Source: Candidatus Scybalocola fimicaballi
Lineage (GTDB): Bacteria > Bacteroidota > Bacteroidia > Bacteroidales > Paludibacteraceae
Reading direction: 5' to 3'
NCBI GenBank assembly: GCA_002317115.1
Contig: DCIP01000165.1
Location: 1 to 14,588 of the forward strand
Length of the DNA: 14,588 bases
A model generated the notes under the pieces. The model had not been told where the DNA came from, searched no databases, and saw nothing but the letters and a program-made list of their open reading frames with translations. The translations under genes were made by a program, and so were the position numbers. Below, piece after piece: positions 1-6,523 of the stretch; the first letter of the stretch is position 1, and each line of letters starts with the position of its first letter.

Positions 1-623
1 CCGTCGTCGCTACCACCAACAATACCTCCACAACCCCAGTCATTTCCACTTGAGATTGTTCCTTCGTTATGGCATCGCTTGATAACTGTTCCAACACCCA
101 TGAATCCGGCAATACCACCTGCAAATCTTTTTGAAGTGACGCTTGCGTAGTTGTGGCAATTCTCAATTATAGTGTAATTTCCTGCATTTCCTACAATCGC
201 ACCCAAAGAATAAGTCGTAGACTTAATGTTTCCTGATTCAATTGTCAAATTGGAAATATGAGCACTTCTTGCCACACCGAACAAACCATTGTAAGTATCA
301 GTTGCGTTTACATACAAATTGCTGATTGAGTGATTGTTACCCTCAAAAGAACCCATAAAGCGAGCTTTTGGTTTTCCAATTGACTTCCAACTGCCTTTTT
401 CTTCACCGCAGACAGAAGACATATCAATATCCGCAATAAGCTCTGCATGTACGCTCTTTGTCTCTGCGATTGAATCTACATATTTAGACAACCACAACAA
501 CTCTTCCGCACTGCTGATCTTGAATGGATCTTCCTGCGAACCGCTTCCAATTGATGGAGCCACCTGCGCAAACGAAGCTACTCCAGTTAATGAAGCGACA
601 ACAAATGATAAAAATCTTTTCAT
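1..623 (-). CDS. Secreted GLUG-motif surface protein, N-terminal part (C-terminus beyond the left edge)
   Basis: An open frame begins at an ATG (621-623, read on the minus strand) and stays open for 207 codons to the window edge, so the C-terminus is missing. Residues 1-19 form a signal peptide (MKRF, hydrophobic core, cleavage near SFA-Q). Residues 26-70 match the usual lead-in of Bacteroidota GLUG proteins: a GSGSQEDPF turn, then an EELLWLSKYV helix, then a DIDMS strand. A GSFEGNNHSISNLYV segment (91-105) and GLFG (113-116) follow. Two GLUG-type units come next (GAIVG near 141, GGIAGF near 169), each followed by an I.NC/I.RCHN.G motif (153-159, 181-188), and a third GGIVGG starts at 199. 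Known proteins of this type are repeat-rich right-handed beta-helix surface or adhesin-like proteins; no specific ligand can be inferred. The short plus-strand ORF inside it is a shadow. Confident in the family, not in the function. Confidence 0.85.
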   Translation of the reverse strand, partial: MKRFLSFVVASLTGVASFAQVAPSIGSGSQEDPFKISSAEELLWLSKYVDSIAETKSVHAELIADIDMSSVCGEEKGSWKSIGKPKARFMGSFEGNNHSISNLYVNATDTYNGLFGVARSAHISNLTIESGNIKSTTYSLGAIVGNAGNYTIIENCHNYASVTSKRFAGGIAGFMGVGTVIKRCHNEGTISSGNDWGCGGIVGGSDD

Positions 624-724
624 ATATAAAACTTAAAAATTACCTTAATAGGAAAACATAGCTAAATGAGTTTAGTCCAACACAATTAAAGCGATAAATT
701 TCCCGCTGATACTCAAAATATTGA

Positions 725-753
725 CAAATATAATATTATTCTTTGGCTTTCAA
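725..753 (-). promoter_or_regulatory. Putative sigma-ABfr promoter of the GLUG protein gene
   Basis: Read on the minus strand, TTG (753-751) is followed after 18 nt by TATATTTG (732-725), matching the Bacteroidota -33 TTG / -7 TAnnTTTG pattern. Transcription would start near 718 and give a leader of about 95 nt. The AT-rich setting makes chance matches likely, and the -33 overlaps a small hairpin (745-763). Confidence 0.4.
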
Positions 754-791
754 TAAGAAAGCTAATAAAACTCTAATCAGACATCAATAAA

Positions 792-1454
792 CTACCACAC
801 TATCTCACCTTTCCCGTGCTGCCTCAAATATTCGTTGGCTTTGCTGAAATGCTTGCACCCGAAGAATCCTCTATAGGCGGATAATGGCGACGGGTGTGGA
901 GCCTTGAGCACAAGATGCTTCTTTGTGTCGATCACCAGACCTTTTCGCTGTGCCTGTGATCCCCACAACATGAAGACAAGATTCTCTCGTTGTGATGATA
1001 GCAATTCCACCACCTTATCTGTAAACTCTTCCCATCCTTTGCCCTGATGGCTCAACGGTGATGCGCGTCGCACCGTCAACACATTGTTCAATAGCAATAC
1101 TCCTTGCTGCGCCCAACGCTCAAGAAAACCAGAGTTGGGATATGGCACGTGCATATCGTCGACTATCTCCTTATAGATATTCTGTAGCGACGGTGGAATC
1201 TGCACTCCGGGCTGAACGGAGAATGCCAATCCATGTGCCTGTCCTGGCTCATGGTAGGGATCTTGACCAAGAATCACGACCTTCACGTCTCTAAACGGTG
1301 TAAGGTCGAATGCAGAAAATATTTTGCCTCCGGGCGGATAAACCTCCGCTTCCTGATACTCTTTCTTTACAAATGACGTGAGAAGAGAGAAATATGGTTT
1401 TTCAAATTCCTCTGCCAAAACCTCCTTCCACGATTGTTCGATTCGGACTTCCAA
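792..1454 (-). CDS. ung: Uracil-DNA glycosylase, family 1, with a TTG start
   Basis: This protein removes uracil from DNA by N-glycosidic hydrolysis, the first step of base-excision repair in the cytoplasm. The 220 residues are the normal family-1 length. The water-activating loop GQDPYH is at 63-68 (catalytic Asp65), the PPS loop at 87-89, the LLNNVLTV uracil-recognition segment at 121-128 (Asn123/124), and the HPSPLS minor-groove intercalation loop at 187-192 (His187, Leu191). The start is TTG (1454-1452). An in-frame stop lies just upstream (1475-1473), there is no ATG between that stop and the TTG, and the next internal Met is residue 101, well past the active site. The N-terminus EVRIEQSWK also matches where Bacteroidales Ung proteins begin. 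It lies 106 bp downstream of dnaB, with a heptamer repeat array ending 4 bp before the start codon. It may be transcribed with dnaB or from its own weak promoter. Confidence 0.97.
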   Translation of the reverse strand: MEVRIEQSWKEVLAEEFEKPYFSLLTSFVKKEYQEAEVYPPGGKIFSAFDLTPFRDVKVVILGQDPYHEPGQAHGLAFSVQPGVQIPPSLQNIYKEIVDDMHVPYPNSGFLERWAQQGVLLLNNVLTVRRASPLSHQGKGWEEFTDKVVELLSSQRENLVFMLWGSQAQRKGLVIDTKKHLVLKAPHPSPLSAYRGFFGCKHFSKANEYLRQHGKGEIVW

Positions 1455-1458
1455 GCAA

Positions 1459-1493
1459 TTAATAATTAATGGTTAATAATTAATAGTTAATAG
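1459..1493. repeat. Heptamer tandem array (TTAATRR x5) directly upstream of ung
   Basis: On the plus strand, five consecutive 7-bp units run without gaps: TTAATAA, TTAATGG, TTAATAA, TTAATAG, TTAATAG. The array ends 4 bp from the TTG start codon of ung and would form nearly all of the ung 5' leader if transcription starts near 1492. It is very AT-rich and without coding potential. Confidence 0.8.
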
Positions 1494-1498
1494 TTCGC

Positions 1499-1506
1499 CA
1501 AAAGTA
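1499..1506 (-). promoter_or_regulatory. Possible -7 element for ung
   Basis: The minus strand reads TACTTTTG (1506-1499), a TAnnTTTG match, 45 bp upstream of the ung start. I see no TTG at the expected -33 distance, so ung may equally depend on read-through from dnaB. Confidence 0.3.
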
Positions 1507-1560
1507 AATATTGATTTAAAGTTCGGCCTTACATGCTCGCGCTCTAAATATACATCTCTA

Positions 1561-3111
1561 TCAATATGGCAGATCAGGAGGTGGAGCCAAAAAGTCTGGT
1601 TGTGCCGTAGGTACATTGACGGCATCATTACCTGTCTCATAGCCTGGGTTGATGCTGGACGACACTTCCATATACTGATCGTTGGAAACGCTGACTCCAT
1701 CGTCGTAGTTGCAGAATTTGGTCTGGGCACCCATGAATCGAAGAATAACGTCGCCCACAGATCCGTTACGGTGCTTGGCTATGATGATCTCCGCAAGTCC
1801 GGCTGCCGGAGTCGTATTATCCGACATGAACTCCAACTTATAATATTCAGGTCTGTGGATGAACAATACCATGTCGGCATCCTGCTCGATGGCTCCAGAC
1901 TCACGCAAGTCGGACAACTGAGGTCGCTTGTCCTGTTTGTCTCGGCTCTCCACACTACGGTTCAACTGTGACAAGGCGATAATCGGCACCATCAGCTCCT
2001 TTGCCAACTGCTTCAACGAACGTGAGATCGTGCTGACCTCCTGCTCACGGCTTCCGTATGCCATACCACTGGCGTTCATCAGCTGCAAATAGTCGATGAC
2101 GATGATCTTCACACCCTTGTCGCGCACCAAACGTCGAGCCTTGGTAGCAAACTCAAATACGGAAAGGCTCGGTGTATCGTCGAGATAGATTGGTTTTTGT
2201 CCCAAATAGTCAATTCCCTGAGTCATCTTTTTCATCTCGTCGATGTTAAGCTGACCCTTCTTTATCTTCTCCGACGGAAGTTCAGTCACGTTGACCAGCA
2301 TACGAGTGGCAAGCTGGTCGTTACTCATTTCCAGTGAGAACACGGCGACGGGGATATCCTTGTCGGCTATATTTCTTGCCATTGAAAGCACGAAGGCAGT
2401 CTTACCCATGGCTGGACGGGCAGCGATAATGATAAGGTCGGATTTCTGCCAACCGTTGGTCATATTATCAAGTTTGGTGAAGCCACTTGGCACACCACCG
2501 ACACCCTCTTTGTTGTTGGATGCGGCAACAATATTAGCCCTGACAACAGGAAGCACATCACTGATAGGAGTAAAATCCTTCTCAATATTATGCTGCGAGA
2601 TATCGTAAAGCATAGCCTCGGCAGACTGGATAAGTTTGTCGACATCCTCGTCTTCATTGAAAGCACGACGCTGAAGTTCAGTGGAATACTTAATCAACTC
2701 TCGTTCAAGAGCCTTGGCCGCAAGAATCTTGGAATGCTCGTAGACGTTTGCCGACGACACCACATTCTGAGTGTACTCGATAAGCACCTGCATGCCTCCG
2801 ATAGTGTCGAAAAGATCACGTTTCTTAAGTTCTTCCGACACGGTGAAAAGGTCAATGGACTGCTGAGTACTGCCAAGATAAGAAATAGTCTCGTAGACGA
2901 GGGCATTCTTAGGCACATAGAAAGTCTCCTTCTTCAAAATCGTACAGATTTCCGAGAAGCATCCAGGATTAGTTAGGATCGCACCGATCACAGAGTTTTC
3001 AATCTCCGGAGCCTGAGGAGGCACTACACCACCCATATCTCTGACCTCAATAATGTCAGGAGCTACACCTTTCTTGGATTTTTTTGTTGATTTAGATTCG
3101 CCGATTGCCAT
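1561..3111 (-). CDS. dnaB: Replicative DNA helicase DnaB
   Basis: This is the hexameric 5'-3' helicase that opens the replication fork and recruits primase. At 516 residues it is somewhat longer than E. coli DnaB, through a Lys/Ser-rich N-terminal extension (1-20) and an acidic/Pro-rich C-terminal tail (about 475-516, ending PPPDLPY). The N-terminal domain (about 30-130) starts with PPQAPEIENSVIGAIL. The RecA-like domain has a GVPSGFTKLDNMTNG entry (206-220), Walker A ARPAMGKT (231-238, Lys237), the FSLEMS motif with catalytic Glu261, Walker B IIVIDYLQLM (336-345, Asp340), SQLNR (381-385), DLRESGAIEQDAD (401-413), and KHRNG with the presumed arginine finger Arg448. No intein interrupts it. 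It diverges from the small exported gene at 3456. A -7 element (3141-3148) precedes the ATG by about 30 bp. Confidence 0.98.
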   Translation of the reverse strand: MAIGESKSTKKSKKGVAPDIIEVRDMGGVVPPQAPEIENSVIGAILTNPGCFSEICTILKKETFYVPKNALVYETISYLGSTQQSIDLFTVSEELKKRDLFDTIGGMQVLIEYTQNVVSSANVYEHSKILAAKALERELIKYSTELQRRAFNEDEDVDKLIQSAEAMLYDISQHNIEKDFTPISDVLPVVRANIVAASNNKEGVGGVPSGFTKLDNMTNGWQKSDLIIIAARPAMGKTAFVLSMARNIADKDIPVAVFSLEMSNDQLATRMLVNVTELPSEKIKKGQLNIDEMKKMTQGIDYLGQKPIYLDDTPSLSVFEFATKARRLVRDKGVKIIVIDYLQLMNASGMAYGSREQEVSTISRSLKQLAKELMVPIIALSQLNRSVESRDKQDKRPQLSDLRESGAIEQDADMVLFIHRPEYYKLEFMSDNTTPAAGLAEIIIAKHRNGSVGDVILRFMGAQTKFCNYDDGVSVSNDQYMEVSSSINPGYETGNDAVNVPTAQPDFLAPPPDLPY

Positions 3112-3140
3112 TGTATAAGTTCACTTTAATTTTCCGACTG

Positions 3141-3148
3141 CAAAGATA
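3141..3148 (-). promoter_or_regulatory. Promoter -7 element of dnaB
   Basis: The minus strand reads TATCTTTG (3148-3141), an exact TAnnTTTG match about 30 bp upstream of the dnaB ATG. It implies a leader of roughly 25 nt. No convincing -33 TTG is visible at 19-21 bp. Confidence 0.5.
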
Positions 3149-3319
3149 GACAAACTATCGTCAAATGCCACAGATTAAAAACATTTCTATCCCGTCATGG
3201 ATGACAAAAATATCATGGCATAGATACCATTGTAACACAAAGCACTTATTTATAGGAATATACAGCAATCCTATTTTTTCATACTATATTTATTATGACT
3301 GAATTTTACTATTTCAACA

Positions 3320-3348
3320 TGGAGTGAAAATCCTATTTATTGGAGTGA
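3320..3348 (+). promoter_or_regulatory. Tandem TGGAGTGA pair, possible activator site
   Basis: Two identical 8-mers TGGAGTGA start at 3320 and 3341, exactly 21 bp (two helical turns) apart. They lie 30-58 bp upstream of the -7 element of the exported protein gene, which lacks a recognisable -33. This is where a dimeric activator would bind; the regulator is unknown. Confidence 0.35.
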
Positions 3349-3377
3349 TTTTAACGTCCTCGTCTTTGGCTTTGCTC

Positions 3378-3385
3378 TATCTTTG
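3378..3385 (+). promoter_or_regulatory. Promoter -7 element of the small exported protein gene
   Basis: TATCTTTG matches TAnnTTTG. Transcription would start near 3391, giving an A-rich leader of about 65 nt before the ATG at 3456. A TTTG at 3364-3367 is too close (10 bp) to act as the -33. Confidence 0.5.
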
Positions 3386-3455
3386 CAAATGTAAACGGGG
3401 GACACAAAATAACCTGAACACAAATTGAAAACATTAACAATTAAACTTTACAATT

Positions 3456-3764
3456 ATGATGGCAACATTTTTCAAGACAATTTCAATCGCTCTTGCTTTT
3501 ATCTTCACTCCAGTTTTAGCAAACGATTTCAACGTAGCTTCAGTAGAGAAGACATACGTAAAATGTACTATTAATGAAAAAGGTGAAAGAGTTCCTAACT
3601 ATTATGTTGTGGTCGACGGTATCGCTCGCCAGACAGACTCCCGTACTTTTTTTGAGATTAAAAAGATAAAGGCTGACGAGAAAAAAAGTATGGCCAACAA
3701 TGAGGTCGCAGGAAACATGGAAAATGTAGAAACGACAAACAACGAAGAGGCTAAGATTAACTAA
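3456..3764 (+). CDS. Small exported protein of unknown function
   Basis: This is the only plus-strand gene in the window, and I do not recognise its family. The 102 residues begin with a clear signal peptide (MMATFFKTISIALAFIFTPVLA, cleavage probably after Ala22), giving a mature protein of about 80 residues. The mature part has a short predicted beta region with one Cys (about 27-66: VEKTYVKCTI, then NYYVVVDGIARQTDSRTFFEIKKI) and then a hydrophilic Asn/Glu/Lys-rich tail (67-102) with little expected structure. Either of the first two Met codons could start it. Coding is supported by the signal peptide, an upstream TATCTTTG, and a strong hairpin about 50 bp after the stop. It stands alone between the divergent dnaB and a convergent polyamine-type operon, so context gives no function. 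Confidence 0.75.
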   Translation: MMATFFKTISIALAFIFTPVLANDFNVASVEKTYVKCTINEKGERVPNYYVVVDGIARQTDSRTFFEIKKIKADEKKSMANNEVAGNMENVETTNNEEAKIN

Positions 3765-3815
3765 GCCTGTTGGTTCAATTAACTTTGGAGAATATCAGAA
3801 AAATTTGTCATAAAC

Positions 3816-3860
3816 AAGTAGAGACGCCATGATATGACGTCTCTACTTTATATCTTTTTT
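3816..3860. terminator. Bidirectional terminator / REP-like palindrome
   Basis: An uninterrupted 11-bp stem pairs AAGTAGAGACG (3816-3826) with CGTCTCTACTT (3838-3848). The loop can extend pairing with CAT/ATG. The plus strand continues into a T-rich run ending in seven T (3853-3859). It lies between convergent genes ending at 3764 (+) and 3872 (-), and so could end both transcripts. Confidence 0.75.
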
Positions 3861-3871
3861 GAATCAGTACT

Positions 3872-4972
3872 TTATTTTCCCCATCCGCCATGTCCTCCGC
3901 CAGAAGAACTACGCGAACTTACCGATGACTGACGTACTGAACTTGAATAGTCGTTGTATCTGTTGTTCATAGCACTACCGAAGAAATAACCACTGAAGAA
4001 ACTACCGTATGATCTGTGGTGATGATGGTGAGAACCTGAAGAGTGAGATTTATCCAATGAATCTGCGCCATAATTGTTGTAGATATGCAAAGACTTAGCG
4101 AACTCATCTGTACAAGCACTTGCATGATACAAAGGCATTTCTGAATTCTCCATCATCCACTCATTATCACATACATGAACAAGTGTGTTATTTGTCACAG
4201 TGTCCTTATAAACAACACAAAACTCATTTGGAGTAACGATTAGCACAGAAGCTGAGTCTACAGGATTTTCATAAATCTGAGATGTATTACCTTCGATTTG
4301 TGTGATGATATCCTTAACTACACTCTCCAATGAATTTGCAGATCCATACACCTGAGCAAACTCTTTGTTAGCTCCAGTCAATGATGTCTCTGTGAAATAG
4401 CTGCTATTGTCAGACAACACAGAGTCAATAGACGGAGGTGTCGATGAAGAAGACGATCCACAGAACTTTAAAGCAAAGAATGCGACAATCGCCATAAGAA
4501 TGAATTTCCAAGAGCAACCCTTCTTCTTTTCTCCAGATTCCTCTTCTTTCTCTTTTTCTGATTTCTTGACAATCTTAATCTTATCAGGATCAATAGCGAT
4601 ACCTTTTGATTTCTCGGTACCGTCGCTCCACTTTTCAACAGATATATATGTGTTATCTGCACTGTTGAAATAGTCCTCGTAATCAGCGCTATCTCCTGCA
4701 TCACAATCTACATCTCCAAAAGCGGCAACAACTTTTTCCTCACCACCTTCAACTTTCTCATAACCTGTCAAATTTAGATCGGAGCCAAGTGGTTCCCACA
4801 ACAAACACTTGTCGTCAACGCTGAACCAGAAACCTACCTTGTCTGACATTCTTATCAAGTAATACTCAGACCACAATCCTCCTTCCTTTGAAGAATATTC
4901 TATTCTTCCCTCTACTATAAAATGGGTTCCATTCAAAGAGATAAGGTCACCCGTAGTAAACTTTATATCCAT
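3872..4972 (-). CDS. DUF4178 protein with a transmembrane segment and a His/Ser/Gly-rich tail
   Basis: Residues 5-135 match the DUF4178 pattern: GDLISLNGTHFIVEGRI (8-24), WSEYYLI (34-40), FWFSVDDKCLLWEPL (48-62), GYEKVEGGEE (70-79), ADYEDYF (96-102), then VEKWSDGTEKSKGIAI (112-127). A charged Lys/Glu linker (136-152) leads to one membrane segment (about 154-171, SWKFILMAIVAFFALKF), then a Ser run (173-177). A second domain of about 115 residues (185-300) is unrecognised; it has Cys252, Cys268 and Cys287. The tail (about 308-366) has five consecutive His (315-319), Phe/Tyr/Gly, and ends SSGGGHGGWGK. The topology probably puts the DUF4178 domain in the cytoplasm and the tail outside. DUF4178 has no established activity. 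In other bacteria, as I recall, it neighbours AdoMet decarboxylase and membrane aminopropyltransferase genes, as here (16 bp after the transferase). It is the last gene of that set. Confidence 0.85.
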   Translation of the reverse strand: MDIKFTTGDLISLNGTHFIVEGRIEYSSKEGGLWSEYYLIRMSDKVGFWFSVDDKCLLWEPLGSDLNLTGYEKVEGGEEKVVAAFGDVDCDAGDSADYEDYFNSADNTYISVEKWSDGTEKSKGIAIDPDKIKIVKKSEKEKEEESGEKKKGCSWKFILMAIVAFFALKFCGSSSSSTPPSIDSVLSDNSSYFTETSLTGANKEFAQVYGSANSLESVVKDIITQIEGNTSQIYENPVDSASVLIVTPNEFCVVYKDTVTNNTLVHVCDNEWMMENSEMPLYHASACTDEFAKSLHIYNNYGADSLDKSHSSGSHHHHHRSYGSFFSGYFFGSAMNNRYNDYSSSVRQSSVSSRSSSGGGHGGWGK

Positions 4973-4988
4973 AAATTGTTAATTTTTT

Positions 4989-6512
4989 TCAATATAATTT
5001 TTTTTCCGCAGCCATATAGTAATTTATCAATATGGGTTTGGACAAACTGTTAACACATAATTCTTGTTTAGCTTTCTCATCTTTGCCAAACACAAAAAGC
5101 GACGGTACTTTTTCCGATGTTAAGAACTGAGTATCTTCTATAATCTCAAAATTGGTATCTATTGGTTGAATAGAAGCCATATTAAATCCCCAATCTCCGA
5201 AACTTGGAACTTCAAGATGATATGGCAACACATTGAAACCCTCACTCATTATAGTCTTGTTGATACACCAAAATGCATCCGACGCATAATAAGGACTTGT
5301 CGACTGAACCGTCAGTATTCCTGTGTCAGTCAAAGATCCTTTACACAAACGATAAAACACATTAGTATACAACTTATTCAATGTCTCATTGTTTGGATCT
5401 GGCAAATCTACAAAAATCAAATCATATTTGAACTTATTTTCCACTAAGAATTTATATGCATCGTCATTTATGATTTCCATTCGTGGATCATCAAGCGAAT
5501 AATTGTTAAGTTTCGCTATCTCTTTTTGCTCTCTACACACACGTATTATCTCCTTGTCCAAATCCACCAAAGTTATTTTTTTCACCTCCGGATACTTGAA
5601 CACTTCTCTGGCCGCCAATCCGTCGCCTCCTCCCAACACTAATATATTTTCACGTTTGGGAGCTTTTGTCATCGCCAAATGTACAAAAGCTTCGTGGTAG
5701 CGATACTCATCCAAAGAACAAAACTGTACATTTCCATTGATAAACAATCGAAGGTCGTCACGATGTTTGGTAATCACTATATGCTGAAATTTTGTCTGAC
5801 GGACAAACACCACTTTGTCTCGATACATTCCACTTTCCACAAATTTGGAAATATTCTCAGAGAAAATCGTTCCTAAAAGCATTGCTACCAACACCCCTAC
5901 CGTAACAAACAAAAATCGACGATAATGAGACAATCTTTCTTTATAATTCAATATTATAATAAGCGAAACGATTATATTCAACGAACCAACCAAAAAGGCT
6001 GTACAAAAATATCCCAAATGAGGGAGCAACAACAGTGGGAATGCTATTGAACCTATCAAACCTCCGATATAATCAAAACTGAAGATAGAAGAAAGTGTGA
6101 CTCGCAGGTTTTTCTCATCATCCTCTATGATTCGGGTCAATATAGGTATCTCCATTCCCACAAAAATACCGATCACCAGAATAATAGTATACATAACTAT
6201 CTGATAACGTACCAGATATATGTTAGCTAAAAATAGGATCAAAGTGCTCAATCCTCCTACCACTCCGACTCCTATCTCAACAACAACAAACCAATTAAAC
6301 AGTTTCTCCTTCAGGAATTTACTCAAATATGAGCCTAATCCCATAGCCGACATATAGATTCCTATAGTGACTGAGTATTGCAACACACTATCTCCTTTCA
6401 AAAAAGAGCTCAGTGCACTAATTATCAATTCATAACATATTGAACAACCTGAAATAATCAGTGTCGTCAACATCAATAACCTATACTTTCCTGTTTCCTG
6501 TGCCGATTCCAT
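4989..6512 (-). CDS. Membrane-embedded polyamine aminopropyltransferase (spermidine synthase-like)
   Basis: The family transfers an aminopropyl group from decarboxylated AdoMet to an amine. Of 507 residues, about 1-215 form a hydrophobic domain with roughly six or seven membrane spans (11-37, 45-62, 72-99, 104-126, 142-164, 166-188, 200-217). Residues about 228-450 form the spermidine-synthase domain: FINGNVQFCSLDEYRYHE (257-274, substrate-entry loop), the AdoMet-binding LGGGDGLAAREV (293-304), LVDLD (315-319), INDDAYKF (348-355), and the catalytic Asp369 in DLIFVDLPDP (364-373). QSTSPYYASDAFWCI (403-417) and a GFN.LPYHLEVPSFGDWGF segment (425-443) follow. All the key acidic residues are present, so it is probably active. 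The acceptor amine (putrescine, another diamine or a cell-envelope amine) cannot be told from the sequence. It starts 11 bp after the AdoMet decarboxylase-like gene, strongly implying a shared pathway at the inner membrane. Confidence 0.92.
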   Translation of the reverse strand: MESAQETGKYRLLMLTTLIISGCSICYELIISALSSFLKGDSVLQYSVTIGIYMSAMGLGSYLSKFLKEKLFNWFVVVEIGVGVVGGLSTLILFLANIYLVRYQIVMYTIILVIGIFVGMEIPILTRIIEDDEKNLRVTLSSIFSFDYIGGLIGSIAFPLLLLPHLGYFCTAFLVGSLNIIVSLIIILNYKERLSHYRRFLFVTVGVLVAMLLGTIFSENISKFVESGMYRDKVVFVRQTKFQHIVITKHRDDLRLFINGNVQFCSLDEYRYHEAFVHLAMTKAPKRENILVLGGGDGLAAREVFKYPEVKKITLVDLDKEIIRVCREQKEIAKLNNYSLDDPRMEIINDDAYKFLVENKFKYDLIFVDLPDPNNETLNKLYTNVFYRLCKGSLTDTGILTVQSTSPYYASDAFWCINKTIMSEGFNVLPYHLEVPSFGDWGFNMASIQPIDTNFEIIEDTQFLTSEKVPSLFVFGKDEKAKQELCVNSLSKPILINYYMAAEKKLY

Positions 6513-6523
6513 AAACTCTATTA

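Larger units (their letters stand above)
3112..3455. other. Divergent intergenic region between dnaB and the small exported protein gene
   Basis: This 344-bp stretch has no supported ORF. It holds a minus-strand -7 element for dnaB (3141-3148), a plus-strand -7 element for the 3456 gene (3378-3385), a pair of TGGAGTGA direct repeats (3320-3327, 3341-3348), and two copies of the 10-mer AATCCTATTT (3267-3276, 3329-3338). A short hairpin ATAGGA/TCCTAT followed by six T (3252-3279) looks terminator-like on the plus strand but has no plus-strand gene upstream. Confidence 0.6.

Noticed and set aside
334..636. Plus-strand ORF of 100 aa opposite the start of the GLUG protein
   Set aside because: It is antisense to a frame with a signal peptide and GLUG motifs; its own translation shows no motif and it has no promoter-like context.
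745..763. Hairpin GCTTTC/GAAAGC downstream of ung as a terminator
   Set aside because: The stem is only six base pairs and AT-rich, and there is no T run after it on the minus strand.
1473..1730. Minus-strand 85-aa ORF at the end of dnaB
   Set aside because: It overlaps the dnaB C-terminus in another frame and ends inside the TTAATRR array; no recognisable protein features.
1600..1971. Plus-strand 123-aa ORF
   Set aside because: It is antisense to the conserved DnaB core. The same reasoning excludes the other antisense or offset ORFs inside dnaB, mutS2, the aminopropyltransferase and the phosphatase.
3252..3279. ATAGGA/TCCTAT hairpin with a T run as a plus-strand terminator or attenuator
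   Set aside because: The stem is weak, no plus-strand transcript is expected to cross it, and it lies upstream of the only plus-strand promoter.
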